Below the pieces are notes generated by a model. It worked only from the letters and a program-made list of their open reading frames with translations, was not told the origin of the DNA and ran no database searches. The position numbers were made by a program, and so were the translations under genes. A DNA stretch of 64,000 bases, from NCBI GenBank assembly GCA_017634555.1, contig JAGBNF010000046.1, positions 62,001-126,000 of the forward strand, given 5' to 3'. Each line of letters begins with the position of its first letter. Within the stretch, counting starts at the first letter, position 1. This stretch comes from Eubacterium sp. (GTDB lineage: Bacteria > Bacillota > Clostridia > Lachnospirales > Lachnospiraceae). This document shows positions 44,924 to 56,056 of the stretch, piece after piece.

Positions 44924-45535
44924 ATGAAACAATCAAATACAGAGATATTATCAACAAAAGCGAAGCTGCTTGATGCAGCATTGGAGTTTTTCTCAACTAA
45001 GGGTTATGACTCCACAACAGTAGATGAGATCGCTGAGTCAATAGGAATGAAGGGACCTATCATCTACAACTATTTCAGCGGTAAAGAAGATATTCTTAAT
45101 ACTCTGAATCAGGGCTTAACAGCTGATTATGAGAGTAATATGAAATTCGGCGAGCAGTCACTGGTATTTATTCATAACGGAGCCGAGCTTAAAGAGTTTA
45201 CCATGTATCAGGTAAACTACACGATCAGTAACGATCATATAACAAAGTACAGAAGACTCGGTACCATCAATCAGTTCAGAAACAAGGAGACAGCTCAGAA
45301 GACGACACATTTCCAGTTTGACAATATCATTAATCTTTTCGAGAGAGTGTTTGCTTATATGAAGCAGAACGAGGCAATCGGAAATGTGGATCCGAGACTT
45401 ATGGCACTTGAGTTTACGAGTCCGACATCACTTCTGATACAGCTGATCGACAGAGAGCCTGAAAGAAAAGATGAGGTTATGAAGCTGATCGAGGATCATG
45501 TTGATTTCTTTATTGCGACACATTGTAAGAAATAA
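44924..45535 (+). CDS. TetR/AcrR family regulator
   Basis: 203 residues. The N-terminal helix-turn-helix is TVDEIAESIGMKGPIIYNYF, followed by SGKEDIL. The C-terminal helical domain is not assignable. The ATG at 44924 has AAAGGGG; an upstream in-frame ATG at 44873 lies inside trkH and is rejected. It could regulate the potassium genes or the DUF6020 gene downstream, but no operator is evident. Confidence 0.9.
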   Translation: MKQSNTEILSTKAKLLDAALEFFSTKGYDSTTVDEIAESIGMKGPIIYNYFSGKEDILNTLNQGLTADYESNMKFGEQSLVFIHNGAELKEFTMYQVNYTISNDHITKYRRLGTINQFRNKETAQKTTHFQFDNIINLFERVFAYMKQNEAIGNVDPRLMALEFTSPTSLLIQLIDREPERKDEVMKLIEDHVDFFIATHCKK

Positions 45536-45556
45536 AAAAAATTGTATTTTGCTGAG

Positions 45557-45579
45557 AGCCGGAGCGATAAGCCCCGGCT
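45557..45579 (+). terminator. Possible terminator hairpin after tetR
   Basis: AGCCGG pairs with CCGGCT around a 11-nt loop. No T run follows, so termination is uncertain. Confidence 0.35.
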
Positions 45580-45667
45580 TGAAAAATAATATAAAAACAT
45601 TAATAAAATAGTATTATTATATTTAAGAAACATGTATTAAAATGGTTTAGTTTGAGGGATGTATTCA

Positions 45668-47746
45668 GTGAAAGAAGAAAAGAAAAAAATAAAACTGAAT
45701 AATACATTTGGCGGAATCATTATTATTCTCATGACTATGATCTCCGGTATTGCGATTAATATCGACCCTGCAAGGGTAGGAAAATATAAGGGTGATACCG
45801 GTGTCATGACTGAATTGATAAAAAGATATGCGGTTCAGCTGGGTGAGGTCGGGCTTGCGGATATGGTAGCCGTTATTCTTGTAATGATGATCTTTTACCA
45901 TGTTTTTATGCGTAGAAAGATTGCATTCAGCCTGACTGCCTTCTGGATAAGCTTTGTACTTTCATGTTTTTATGTTATAGGAATCAGTTATTCTTCCTAT
46001 TATGATTCGAGATTCATACTGGGTGACGGTTTACAGGTTGTTGTATCATTAACGACGTTGTTTGGTGTAATGCTTGTTTTATATGCAATCCTGACTTTAG
46101 TATATGATATGCTGGACAGGAGAAAGTATATCCTTCCGGGAAAGACAAGCTATATAGGATGGCATGATAAGATAGACAGACATTTCTTCCTGTTCTGTTT
46201 TATAACATTGATTGTTGTATGGCTGCTGTTTATGATTCCGTTCCTGCCGGGCTCGATTCCTTTCGATGGAAGAAAGCAGCTTAATCAGTATTACGGATAT
46301 ATGACGATGACAACACATCATCCGTATTATTCAACAATGCTGATAGGATTGATATATGATATCGGAAAATGGATGTTCGGGGCAGTTGGGGGAGTTCTGC
46401 TTTTTGTTTTCCTACAGACAGTAGTGGGAGCACTGGTTTTTGCAAAGATATGCTGCTTCATCAAGGAGTGTACACGCGGTATGCGTGCCGGATTTTTCAG
46501 TCTGCTTTTCTTTGCGATAAATCCGCTTTTCTGGACAAATATGCAGGCGGTTCAGAAGGATACAATAGGCTTTATATCCTTTGCGCTTTTTATGCTGGAA
46601 TTCGTAAGGATATTTATGGATAAAAATGTATCCAAGAAGAATTACAGATGGCTCGGAATAGCAGGACTTATTCATTGTCTGTTCAGACATGAAGGTAAAT
46701 ATCTGGTGCTTATAGCATTTGTGATACTTTTTGTTATCATGGAAAAACGCAGGAAGCTTGTTGCTACAGTGATTACGATAGGTATTATATTCGCACTGCT
46801 GAATTCCGTAGTCGTAGACGGATTAAAGATCCAGCCGGGCAACAGAATAGAATCATATTCGATAGTTGTTCAGCAGGTTGCAAGATATGTAAAGATGTAT
46901 CGTAAGGAAATGACGTACGAAGAGAAGCTTACGATAGACAGCGTTTTGGAATATCGTGATCTTTCAACCAAATATAATCCGGAGGTTGCGGATCCCGTAA
47001 AGAATAATTATAAGCAGAATTATAGTATCGCAGACTGGAAGGCTTTTGTAAGGCAGTGGATGCTGCTGTTTAAGAAGCATCCTGAGGTTTATGTGGATGC
47101 TGCCATAGATGAAATGTTCGGATATGTTTACCCGTTCTATTTCTACAGAGGAATGGCATATTATCAGCTGTACACAAAGGAACCGATAGGTGATTTTGAT
47201 AAGGATGTTGAATACTCACATTATTTTATGAGTGAAAATATAAGAGAATCATGCAAGAGAGGCATATATCTCTGGGATAAGATCCCATTCCTTTCGATGC
47301 TGATAAACTGTGGTGTTTATACATGGTTTGGAATAATAATGCTGGGAGCACTTATCAGAAAGAAGGATTGGAAGAGTGCGATCATATTTATCATTCCCGC
47401 GTTTTCTATCGGAATATGCTTCCTGTCACCGGTTAACGGTTATATAAGATATATGATGAGAGAAGTTGCTGTAATGCCGTTATATATCCTTATAACCTGG
47501 ATGTGCTATGCGAAAGCATCACAGCATCCTGAAGATATTGTGGAAATGGCAGCGGAAGGAGCTGAAGGAATAACTGCGGAAGCTTCTGGCGAAGCTGCTT
47601 ACGAAGATGGCGATGATGATGACGAGGATGAAGAGCTTCAGAACGATAAAGCAGCAAAGAGCAGTACAGCGGTTCGAAGCGGCGGTACATCACAAAGAAC
47701 CAAAAAGAAAAACAAAAATAAGAGAAATTCTAAAAAGAGAAAATAA
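45668..47746 (+). CDS. Polytopic membrane protein (DUF6020-like)
   Basis: About 692 residues with some 12-14 hydrophobic segments. It has a conserved extracytoplasmic region between helices (PGSIPFDGRKQLNQYYGY and TTHHPYYSTMLIG). This resembles DUF6020 and, more loosely, membrane glycosyltransferases of the GT39/PMT type. The C-terminus (about 615-692) is a soluble tail, very acidic (DDDDEDEE) and then very basic (KKKNKNKRNSKKRK). GTG at 45668 is chosen because GAGGG lies 9 bases upstream; the ATG at 45659 abuts that site. A role in surface polysaccharide is a guess. Confidence 0.78.
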   Translation: MKEEKKKIKLNNTFGGIIIILMTMISGIAINIDPARVGKYKGDTGVMTELIKRYAVQLGEVGLADMVAVILVMMIFYHVFMRRKIAFSLTAFWISFVLSCFYVIGISYSSYYDSRFILGDGLQVVVSLTTLFGVMLVLYAILTLVYDMLDRRKYILPGKTSYIGWHDKIDRHFFLFCFITLIVVWLLFMIPFLPGSIPFDGRKQLNQYYGYMTMTTHHPYYSTMLIGLIYDIGKWMFGAVGGVLLFVFLQTVVGALVFAKICCFIKECTRGMRAGFFSLLFFAINPLFWTNMQAVQKDTIGFISFALFMLEFVRIFMDKNVSKKNYRWLGIAGLIHCLFRHEGKYLVLIAFVILFVIMEKRRKLVATVITIGIIFALLNSVVVDGLKIQPGNRIESYSIVVQQVARYVKMYRKEMTYEEKLTIDSVLEYRDLSTKYNPEVADPVKNNYKQNYSIADWKAFVRQWMLLFKKHPEVYVDAAIDEMFGYVYPFYFYRGMAYYQLYTKEPIGDFDKDVEYSHYFMSENIRESCKRGIYLWDKIPFLSMLINCGVYTWFGIIMLGALIRKKDWKSAIIFIIPAFSIGICFLSPVNGYIRYMMREVAVMPLYILITWMCYAKASQHPEDIVEMAAEGAEGITAEASGEAAYEDGDDDDEDEELQNDKAAKSSTAVRSGGTSQRTKKKNKNKRNSKKRK

Positions 47747-47751
47747 AAAAT

Positions 47752-47784
47752 CAGGGTGTGAAGCATCGACTCCGCACCCTGTTT
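47752..47784. terminator. Intrinsic terminator between convergent genes
   Basis: CAGGGTG pairs with CACCCTG around a 16-nt loop that can extend the stem. It is preceded by A-rich sequence and followed by TTT. It lies between the convergent DUF6020 and phosphoribosyltransferase-like genes. Confidence 0.7.
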
Positions 47785-47810
47785 GAATATCTGATATTAC
47801 TATGCAGCTA

Positions 47811-48458
47811 TTACTTATTATACTTCATTTCTGTGAATCCGCCATCGGTAATAAGACCGTCAAGAGGAACGCCTGACTTGCAGTATGGGCAGTCATGTGA
47901 AGAATATGATGTATATCCTTCAATATCCTCTGCATGGAAGATAGCGTGAACATCATGATTTTCTACAGCATAAGCAGCTGAGAAGATTGATGAGATTCCG
48001 CTGATCTCACCACCGTAGTACTGAATACACTCAAGAGCCTTTTCAACTGTTCGTCCGGTTGTTGCTGTTGCAAGAAGAAGCAGAACGTGCTTTCCGCTGA
48101 TCATAGGAATCAGGTTATCTTTAAATGTGAGCTGTCCTACGGAATTAGTCTCAGGTCTGATAACATATATTGTATTGTGCTGGTTCATACTCATTATTCC
48201 GGAAGCTGTGAGTTCTTCTGCGAGATATGCGCCGATAACTTCGGTTCCGTCCATGCATACGATAGTATCAACAATGGATGTAGCCATATATTCCGAAGCC
48301 ATTGACTTTGCAACTGCATAAGCTTCGTTTGCACGTGCCTTTATGGTTGCAAGATCAATGTAGTAATTGATATGTGAAGATGTTGTTGCAAAATGTCCCT
48401 GAGATACCTTGAGTTTGATCTCATTGTTGTATGGTGAGTCAATTTTAAATGTTTGCAT
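47811..48458 (-). CDS. Orotate phosphoribosyltransferase-like protein with altered PRPP motif
   Basis: 215 residues of PyrE-like type I phosphoribosyltransferase plan. It has VCMDGTEVIGAYLAEEL where OPRT has its GP-type loop, and HVLLLLATATTGRTVEKAL where the PRPP motif usually reads VDDVxTTG. The two acidic residues of that motif are Leu-Ala here. A C-terminal CPYCKSGVP adds a CxxC pair. PRPP binding may therefore be weakened or different. The strong AAAGGGGG site and ATG at 48458 are clear. No pyrimidine gene lies nearby. Confidence 0.75.
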   Translation of the reverse strand: MQTFKIDSPYNNEIKLKVSQGHFATTSSHINYYIDLATIKARANEAYAVAKSMASEYMATSIVDTIVCMDGTEVIGAYLAEELTASGIMSMNQHNTIYVIRPETNSVGQLTFKDNLIPMISGKHVLLLLATATTGRTVEKALECIQYYGGEISGISSIFSAAYAVENHDVHAIFHAEDIEGYTSYSSHDCPYCKSGVPLDGLITDGGFTEMKYNK

Positions 48459-48549
48459 AGTTATGTCCCCCTTTATTGTAGATAGGTCAAAAAAACTGTT
48501 ATTATTATATATATAAATTCGTTAAGTGTCAAAATATGCGGAGAAAAAA

Positions 48550-51500
48550 ATGTCATTTAAGAGTGAAATGTATATAGGCCCGTCAGGGGCCGGAAAATCA
48601 GCAGCGCTTTCCAAGGATATACTCACGGAAGCACATAAGAATCCGGATAAGAATTATATACTTATCGTACCGGATCAGTCTGCCAGTGTATTTGAGAAGA
48701 AGCTGCTTTCCATGAATGATAAAATGTTCGGGATTCCCGGACTTCTTAACGTGGATATCGTCGGTATGTCAAGAATGGCACATAACATATTTGCCGAGTT
48801 TGACGTTCCGGATACGGAAGTGCTGGAAGAATTTGAAAGAAATATGATGGTCAGAGCCGCTGCATCACGAGTAGTGGGCAAGCTTCAGGTATACGGAAAG
48901 AGCATAGATAAGAAGGGCTTCATAAGTCAGGCGAAGACACTTATTTCAGAGTTTATTCAGTATGGTATTACCGGAGAAGATATAGAACTTCTTGAAGAAG
49001 AGCTGAAGCTTTCGGGACAGGATTCTCTTTGCGGCAAGCTTCACGATATAGGTCTAATCTATGAGGATATCAGAGAAAACTATTTTGCCGGCGGAAAGCA
49101 TCCGGGCGAGGAGAAGATGAAGGTCATGGCAAGATGTCTTCTCAGTCAGGGAGAGAGCAGATCTGTGGACGGAGCAGTGCTGATCTTTGATGAGTTCCGA
49201 GGCTTTACACCGGACCAGTTCAGTGTCATCGAAGCGCTTAAGACCAGAGCTTCAAAAATGATATTCAGCATTACTATAGATACGGATATCGTTAAAAAGG
49301 GTATCGAGGTTAAGGAGCATGAGCTTTATTATCAGAGCTACCTTACGATCGAGGCTCTGAAGGAAATCCTCGGTGAGACCCCGGTTATCAAATATTATGA
49401 GAGGGGAACGGACATTTCAAGATTCGCTAAGGGAAGCGGACTTGAGCATCTGGAAAAGGGCCTCTTCAGATTTCCGGTTAAAGAATTCACCGAGAAACCA
49501 AATGACATTGAAATATACAGAATGGCAGATCCCGTATCCGAGCTCAGTGTTGTTGCGGAGGATATACTGCGCCGCGTGAGACGAGGAGCGAGATTCAGAG
49601 ACTTTGCCATAGTTACGGGAGATATCAGTGCACTCTCCAATTACAGCAGCGCCGTGTTCGAAGATTACGGAATCCCGGTATTTATGGATGAAACAGGAAG
49701 TATAGGCAAGAACCCTTATACAGAAGGGCTTATAAAGCTTACCCAGATAATAGATAAGGATTTCAGCTATGAGACTATGTTCGGCTTCATCAAGCTGGGA
49801 CTTATAGATGAGGAGCTGTCGGGCTGTACCGATGTTCTGGAAAATCATTGTATCAAGCACGGAATAAGAGGAAGAAGATGCTGGGAGAGAAGCTTCCGAA
49901 TTCCGGAGGACAGGATTAAAAGCGAGATCGATGATGAAATAAGAGAAGATATCAGACGTGCCGAAGATTCAAGGGAAAGCATGATGAAGCTGCTCACTCC
50001 TATGACGGATCTTAATAAGAAAAGCAGCACTGTCTTTGAAATGTGCGGCGCCCTGAGAAAGATGATGGATAAGGATCATCTGAATTACGAAAGACGTATA
50101 GCTGAGACTGCAAAGCTCTATGAGAGTATGGAGAGATATTCCGAGGCGAGAACTATGGAGCAGCTTTACGATAAGCTGTCGGATATTCTCGGAAGTATGG
50201 AAGAACTGCTGGGACATGAGACGGTTGATATGCATACCTTCTCAGAAATGCTTGCCACGGGAACAGAGGATCTGAAGCTGGGAGTCATCCCGCCGACACT
50301 TGACGCGGTAACGGTTGCCGATTCCGGCAGGAGCCGACTGGGAACAGTCAAGACTCTCTATTTTATAAATATGAATGACGGTATAATTCCATCTCCGAGA
50401 AAGGACGGAAAGATACTTACCGATAAAGATAAGGACTGCATAGAAAGGATTCTCTCAGAAAAGGGTATCAGAAAGTGCCTGGCACCGAATGACAGGCTTG
50501 AGAGTTATATGGAACAGTTCTTTATATATCAGATGATGACACGTCCCGCTGAGAGACTGGTCATGACCTTCGCAGATGCAACCAGGGACGGTGCACCTTC
50601 GGAGATGTCATACATTGTAGGACGAGTTATGAGAATGTTCCCGAAGATCGTTATCGAGAGAAAAGCTCCGGTAATGTTCAGGGGAACACTTAAGACGGAC
50701 ATTTTCGGATTTACGGATAATCTGAGAAGGACCGTAGATCATCTTAAGGATAAAAATGATACATGGTATACGGAGGAGACAGGGGCTGTGTCAGACGGTG
50801 CGATTCATGATATAGCACTTTTCTCTGAGCTCAGCAAATACAGCTTCAAGGATTATAAGGATGCACTCTTCTTCAGCAATGAGGCCGAAACGATACCTCA
50901 GGATATAATGGAAAATCTGAGGCTTGAGATATCTGTATCAAAGCTTGAAACCTATGCGGAATGTCCTTATGAGTATTTTATGAAATATATCCTCAGACTC
51001 GCAGAAAGAGAAGAAAGAAACTTCAATTACGGTGATGCGGGAAATATAGTTCATAAGACTCTTGAGCTTGCCTTATCAAGGATTAAGGAAGAGTACGGAA
51101 ACAGATGGACAGAGCTGTCGGATGAGGAAATCCGCAGTATTTCGGATAAGGCTCTTGAGGATGCTGTAAAAAGCTGTGAGAAGGTTGTCGAAGAGGATGA
51201 GACCGAGCACGGAAGAAATACCGTGATAATCGATAAGCTCAGTGACCTTATGCACAGAACTATAGATACGATACGCTATCAGCTGAGTATGGGAAGTCTG
51301 CTTCCGGAGAATTTCGAGCAGAGGTTTACTGCTACATTTAAGGCAAAGAGACCTTCGGGTAAAGACGCTGTGATAAGTATAAATGGTGTAGTCGACAGAA
51401 TAGACGGATTTGATAATGAAGACGCACATTTCTTCAGGATAGTTGATTATAAGACCAGCGATCAAAGCTTCAGGCCTGAACATATAGCTCAGGGTACGGA

Positions 51501-52194
51501 TCTTCAGCTGACAGTTTATATGGATATAATCAGGGAGATAATGAAGAGAGATTTTAAGGATGAAAAGGTTATTCCGGCAGGTCTCTACTATTATCATGTT
51601 TCCAATCCGGATATCAACAGACATAGGATCACGAAGGGAGCCCTGAATGATTCCGAGGGTGATGTGGCGAAGGCTGCGGTCATCGAACAGAGAAAGGAGC
51701 TTCGTCTCAGAGGAGCCATTAATGATGACGACAGTGAGACTCATGAATATCTGAAGCTTCAGGACCGTAACATGATAGATGAGAAGGGAAGCCTCGGCGG
51801 GTCAACAGTTGTACAGGCATCCGTTGCGGGAAGGTATCCCGACAAGTCATATACTGCAAGAACGTCTGCGGTGGGTACCGAGCAGCTGGAGGATCTGGGA
51901 AGATTCGGAAGAAGCCGTATGGTGGAGATTACGGAGGATATACTTGCAGGAAAGATAGATAAGCATCCTATCAGATATTCATCCGCCAGATATAGGAAAT
52001 GTTCTATATGCGATTATAAGACTGTATGCAGATTCGGTGTATACAGCGGAAATGTAAATTATGTTCCTAAGCAGAATGAAACGGATATAGAGATGATCAA
52101 AGCTATGAAGGATAAGATCAGTAAAGAGGTAGAGTATGACAAAGTGGAACGACTCACAACAGATGGTTCTGGACAGCCTGGAGGAAAACAGTAA
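48550..52194 (+). CDS. addB: ATP-dependent helicase/deoxyribonuclease subunit B
   Basis: AddB subunit of the AddAB double-strand-break resection enzyme, about 1214 residues. Walker A GPSGAGKS lies near the N-terminus. The C-terminal RecB-type nuclease has VDYKT and the four-Cys iron-sulfur staple: one Cys in AECPYEYF and three in CSICDYKTVC. The ATG at 48550 follows CGGAG; a GTG at 48526 is less likely. The end overlaps addA by 59 bases in another frame, indicating coupled translation. Confidence 0.95.
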   Translation: MSFKSEMYIGPSGAGKSAALSKDILTEAHKNPDKNYILIVPDQSASVFEKKLLSMNDKMFGIPGLLNVDIVGMSRMAHNIFAEFDVPDTEVLEEFERNMMVRAAASRVVGKLQVYGKSIDKKGFISQAKTLISEFIQYGITGEDIELLEEELKLSGQDSLCGKLHDIGLIYEDIRENYFAGGKHPGEEKMKVMARCLLSQGESRSVDGAVLIFDEFRGFTPDQFSVIEALKTRASKMIFSITIDTDIVKKGIEVKEHELYYQSYLTIEALKEILGETPVIKYYERGTDISRFAKGSGLEHLEKGLFRFPVKEFTEKPNDIEIYRMADPVSELSVVAEDILRRVRRGARFRDFAIVTGDISALSNYSSAVFEDYGIPVFMDETGSIGKNPYTEGLIKLTQIIDKDFSYETMFGFIKLGLIDEELSGCTDVLENHCIKHGIRGRRCWERSFRIPEDRIKSEIDDEIREDIRRAEDSRESMMKLLTPMTDLNKKSSTVFEMCGALRKMMDKDHLNYERRIAETAKLYESMERYSEARTMEQLYDKLSDILGSMEELLGHETVDMHTFSEMLATGTEDLKLGVIPPTLDAVTVADSGRSRLGTVKTLYFINMNDGIIPSPRKDGKILTDKDKDCIERILSEKGIRKCLAPNDRLESYMEQFFIYQMMTRPAERLVMTFADATRDGAPSEMSYIVGRVMRMFPKIVIERKAPVMFRGTLKTDIFGFTDNLRRTVDHLKDKNDTWYTEETGAVSDGAIHDIALFSELSKYSFKDYKDALFFSNEAETIPQDIMENLRLEISVSKLETYAECPYEYFMKYILRLAEREERNFNYGDAGNIVHKTLELALSRIKEEYGNRWTELSDEEIRSISDKALEDAVKSCEKVVEEDETEHGRNTVIIDKLSDLMHRTIDTIRYQLSMGSLLPENFEQRFTATFKAKRPSGKDAVISINGVVDRIDGFDNEDAHFFRIVDYKTSDQSFRPEHIAQGTDLQLTVYMDIIREIMKRDFKDEKVIPAGLYYYHVSNPDINRHRITKGALNDSEGDVAKAAVIEQRKELRLRGAINDDDSETHEYLKLQDRNMIDEKGSLGGSTVVQASVAGRYPDKSYTARTSAVGTEQLEDLGRFGRSRMVEITEDILAGKIDKHPIRYSSARYRKCSICDYKTVCRFGVYSGNVNYVPKQNETDIEMIKAMKDKISKEVEYDKVERLTTDGSGQPGGKQ

Positions 52195-55100
52195 TGTTCT
52201 TGTAGCGGCAGCTGCAGGCTCAGGCAAGACAGCGGTTCTTGTTGAAAGAATAATAAGGAGTATCCGCGAAGAAAAATGTAATATAGATGAGCTTCTGGTC
52301 GTAACCTTCATGAAGGACGCTGCGGCGCAGATGAAGGCGAAGATCATCAAGGCTCTTGAGAAGCTCTGTGCCGACGGAGGAGATGCTCAGCTCATAAAGC
52401 AGCTTGCCATAGCGGACAGAGCGGATATCAATACCATCGACAGCTTCTGCAACAGAGTTGTTAAGGAAAACTTCAGCGTGCTGGGGATAGATCCGGCCTT
52501 CGATCTTTATGACAGTGCCGAAGCCAAGATGATCCACGAGGATGTTCTTCAGGACTGCTTCGAGAAATGGTACAATACGGATCCGGAGTTTTCAAAGCTC
52601 TCCAAGCTCTTTATAAAGAGGGGGATTGACGACTCGTTGCTTAGACAGATTATCCTGAAAATATTTTCGGTGTCTCAGAGCTATGCCAACGAAAAGGGAT
52701 TTTATGAAAAACTCAGGAAAGAAGCTGCAATCGAAGCTGAAACAGTCGGTGATGAGAAGTGGGTTAAGTCTGTGGTGGATGATGTATTCATCCGCGTGGA
52801 CGGCATCAGGGAAGAGCTGAACAATATGAGGGATCATTATAAGGAGCTGCTAGAGTCCGAGGATAAGGAAGCAGCCGAAATGATGATTAAGATGATCAGT
52901 GCCGATATAGATTATATTGACTATGCAAAGGCCTTTGATACACCGGACAAAATTCTCGAATATGCCGATAATTCTCTGGAGAGATTTAATGGTAAGAAGA
53001 AATGTACCGCTGCCTTTGAAGGTGAAGTGGATTACTATGACAATCTGAGAAAGGAAATCCGTACCGAGCTTAAGACTCTTCCGAGTATAGAGGAGCTTAA
53101 GGAGGAGATGGAGAGTAACAGAGAACTGACACTGCAGCTCCTGGATTATACCGAGAAATATGCGGCGGCACTTATTTCCGAAAAAACAAAGAACAGAAAA
53201 TATGAGTTTGGAGATATAGCACATTTCGCATACAGGATTCTTCATGATGAGGAGACGGGAGAAATCTCGCCTGTAGCAGAGAGGCTCAGAGATAATTATA
53301 AGTATATCTATATAGATGAGTATCAGGACAGCAACGACCTTCAGGAGGAGATCCTCACATCCATAGCGAGACGGGATGAAAACGGTTATCCGTATAATAT
53401 CTTTATGGTAGGCGATGTAAAGCAGAGTATCTACAGATTCAGGCTTGCGAAGCCGCGCCTTTTCATGGATAAGTTTGATAACTATAAGGACGGGAAGATA
53501 CCGGGAAGGCTTATCAATCTGAATATGAATTACAGATCACGCCGTGAGATCCTCGAGGGGACAAACTTCATCTTCAGGAATCTTATGAGACGTGAATTCG
53601 GACGCATAGATTATGATATTGATGCGGAGCTTAAGACTCCGGCAGAAGAGGATTATCTGAAGAATTATCCTCCGGCGGAGGAAGGACTGAATGTAGGCGG
53701 ACTGCCTGAGATCATCCTGGTATCGGATGCGGCGGATGGCGATGAGGATGCTTTGGGAGCAGGAGAAAACGCGGCTGCTCAGTATGATAGCGACGCATCG
53801 GATGGGGATAATACCGAGGTTGAAGAGGATGATAACCTTACGGGTGCCGAGGACTTCATTTCCAAGGAAGAGCTTGAGGCCGTTGTGATCGCCGATAAGA
53901 TCAATGAGATCGTTCACGGTGATGAGAAGAAGGGAATAAGCCCGCTTTATATAGTTAATGAAAAGTTCGACAGTGAGAGACCGGAAGGACCGGACAATCA
54001 GAGATACAGACGTGCAGGGTACGGAGATATAACGATCCTTATGGGTATCGTATCCGGTGCGGAAAATATGATAGACATCTTTGAGAAGAAGGGTATATCG
54101 GCAAGGCTCGATTACAGTAAGGGATACTTCGATGCGGCAGAGATCGTTACTATGATATCGATTCTGAATGTGATCGATAACTCCAGAATGGATATACCTT
54201 ATGCATCGGTTCTGCTCTCATCCATAGGAGGACTTACAGAGCCTGAGCTTGCGCTTATTGTTACACGCAGGCCGAAGAGACGCAGATATATGTATGATAT
54301 GTGCGTTGATTTTGAAAATGCATATATTGATTCTGAGGAGAAGAATCTTGCAGAGGTTGCCGCAAAGCTGAGACGTATCAACGGTTATCTGAATTCCTGG
54401 AAGGAGATCAAGTCCTTTGTTACGATCGCTGAGCTAATAGACAGGATACTTGCGGATACGAATTATCTGCTTTTTGTATCCTCGATGCCTCAGGGAAATA
54501 TCAGACTTTCGAATTTAAGAATGCTCAGATATAAGGCTGAATGCTTTGAAAAGTCGGGCTTTACAAGTCTTTTCGATTTCCTCAGATATATTGATAAATG
54601 TAAGATCCATGATGAAGGCTTCGGAGATTCGGGAGCATCGGGAGATATAGGAAATTCGGTTCAGATAACCTCTATCCATAAGAGTAAGGGACTTGAGTAC
54701 CCTGTAGTTATCCTTGCCAGAGCAGGTAAGAGATTTAATGATCAGGATTATAAGAGCCCGGTGATAGTAGATCCCGAGCAGGGAGCGGCGCATGATGTAT
54801 ATGAGGTTAAGGAAAGCGGAATATGCATCAAGAAGGCCGGTATAAAGAGAAAGTGTCTTATAAGTGCAATGATGAAGGAAGACATTGCGGAACGTATGAG
54901 ACTTCTGTATGTTGCAATGACAAGAGCCAAGGAAAAGCTTATAATAACCGGAGTTACGAGTAAGGATAATGAAGGACTCGGATACAGCCTTGGTGAACTG
55001 GGGAAGATGAGAAACTTTGTCGATATGATACTTCCGGCTGTAAATCTGGAGGGCTTTGATAAGCATTTCAAATTTACGACAGTAAGTAAAGCGGAGGAGC

Positions 55101-56056
55101 TTAAGGCATCCTTCGGTGATGATTCATCAAAGCAGCTTCGTGATAAGAATGAAGTATATGAGATACTTGAGAAGGAAATCGATAAAGAGAAGGAAGCGAT
55201 AAGGAAAAACGGCGAAACTGCTGTAAATCCTTATGAGGTTGATTATCCTTATACCGCGGCGATCAGAACGGTGTCCAAGACTGCAGTTACAAAACTCGAG
55301 AAGAACTATATCGAGAAGAAGTCGGCAGAACAGGAAAGTAAGGAAAGTCCTGAAAGCCAGCTTATGATCGTGACCGATGACGGACAGATAGTTGAATCTG
55401 ATTACAGGGACAACGATGTTTCACAGGAGGACTATGCGGCAGGACAGGCTAAAGCGGCAATGCGAAGAGGTACTGTAGTACATAAGGTGCTGGAGCTGCT
55501 GGATTATTCCAAAGTTGATTCCATCTCTGATATGGATGCCGAGATCGACAGGATCATGGCACGTAATTTCTTTACCGATGAGGATAGAGCCAATCTCAAC
55601 AGAAGACTGCTTCATAACTTTTACAGTGATGATGAGTCGTCGCTGTTCCGCAGAATGAAGAAGGCTTCGGCAGAGGGCTGTCTCTATAGAGAAAAATCCT
55701 TCTTCATGGGAATGAAGCCTGATAAGATTCCGGGCTTTGATCTTAAGAAGGAAAGCTTCGGTGATGATATAGTTACGGTTCAGGGAACCATGGATGCGTT
55801 TTTCTATGAGAAGAATCCTGACGGAAGCCTTGGTATTACGCTTGTAGACTATAAGACAGACAGAGTGAGAAGCGGAAGTGAACTGATAGAAAGATACAGT
55901 GTTCAGCTTTATCTTTACAGTGTTTCACTTTCTATGATTACAGATGCGAAAATAAATGGTATAATATTTTATTGCCTCGCTCTCGGCGAGGAAGTTGATT
56001 GCAGAGAAGCGGTTGAAAAGATCAGCCGTGAGATAGACAGTGAGGTAGAAAAATGA
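52136..56056 (+). CDS. addA: ATP-dependent helicase/nuclease subunit A
   Basis: UvrD/Rep-type 3'-5' helicase-nuclease, 1306 residues. Walker A is [12 protein letters not shown] near residue 24, Walker B region IDEYQDSN, motif IV-like [11 protein letters not shown], and motif VI-like [13 protein letters not shown]. The C-terminal nuclease has LVDYKTDR. A very acidic low-complexity insertion (about 530-575, rich in Asp/Glu/Ala/Gly) interrupts the helicase part and is not, to my knowledge, a general AddA feature. With AddB it resects breaks for RecA loading, usually under Chi-like control. Confidence 0.95.
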   Translation: MTKWNDSQQMVLDSLEENSNVLVAAAAGSGKTAVLVERIIRSIREEKCNIDELLVVTFMKDAAAQMKAKIIKALEKLCADGGDAQLIKQLAIADRADINTIDSFCNRVVKENFSVLGIDPAFDLYDSAEAKMIHEDVLQDCFEKWYNTDPEFSKLSKLFIKRGIDDSLLRQIILKIFSVSQSYANEKGFYEKLRKEAAIEAETVGDEKWVKSVVDDVFIRVDGIREELNNMRDHYKELLESEDKEAAEMMIKMISADIDYIDYAKAFDTPDKILEYADNSLERFNGKKKCTAAFEGEVDYYDNLRKEIRTELKTLPSIEELKEEMESNRELTLQLLDYTEKYAAALISEKTKNRKYEFGDIAHFAYRILHDEETGEISPVAERLRDNYKYIYIDEYQDSNDLQEEILTSIARRDENGYPYNIFMVGDVKQSIYRFRLAKPRLFMDKFDNYKDGKIPGRLINLNMNYRSRREILEGTNFIFRNLMRREFGRIDYDIDAELKTPAEEDYLKNYPPAEEGLNVGGLPEIILVSDAADGDEDALGAGENAAAQYDSDASDGDNTEVEEDDNLTGAEDFISKEELEAVVIADKINEIVHGDEKKGISPLYIVNEKFDSERPEGPDNQRYRRAGYGDITILMGIVSGAENMIDIFEKKGISARLDYSKGYFDAAEIVTMISILNVIDNSRMDIPYASVLLSSIGGLTEPELALIVTRRPKRRRYMYDMCVDFENAYIDSEEKNLAEVAAKLRRINGYLNSWKEIKSFVTIAELIDRILADTNYLLFVSSMPQGNIRLSNLRMLRYKAECFEKSGFTSLFDFLRYIDKCKIHDEGFGDSGASGDIGNSVQITSIHKSKGLEYPVVILARAGKRFNDQDYKSPVIVDPEQGAAHDVYEVKESGICIKKAGIKRKCLISAMMKEDIAERMRLLYVAMTRAKEKLIITGVTSKDNEGLGYSLGELGKMRNFVDMILPAVNLEGFDKHFKFTTVSKAEELKASFGDDSSKQLRDKNEVYEILEKEIDKEKEAIRKNGETAVNPYEVDYPYTAAIRTVSKTAVTKLEKNYIEKKSAEQESKESPESQLMIVTDDGQIVESDYRDNDVSQEDYAAGQAKAAMRRGTVVHKVLELLDYSKVDSISDMDAEIDRIMARNFFTDEDRANLNRRLLHNFYSDDESSLFRRMKKASAEGCLYREKSFFMGMKPDKIPGFDLKKESFGDDIVTVQGTMDAFFYEKNPDGSLGITLVDYKTDRVRSGSELIERYSVQLYLYSVSLSMITDAKINGIIFYCLALGEEVDCREAVEKISREIDSEVEK

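Noticed and set aside
45536-45667. Hidden small gene in the gap before the DUF6020 gene
   Set aside because: The gap is A/T-rich with a weak hairpin and no frame with a ribosome site.
51076-51744. Minus-strand frame of 222 codons inside addB
   Set aside because: Long antisense frames recur throughout this genome style because of codon bias; this one is antisense to the AddB nuclease domain and shows no recognisable domain.
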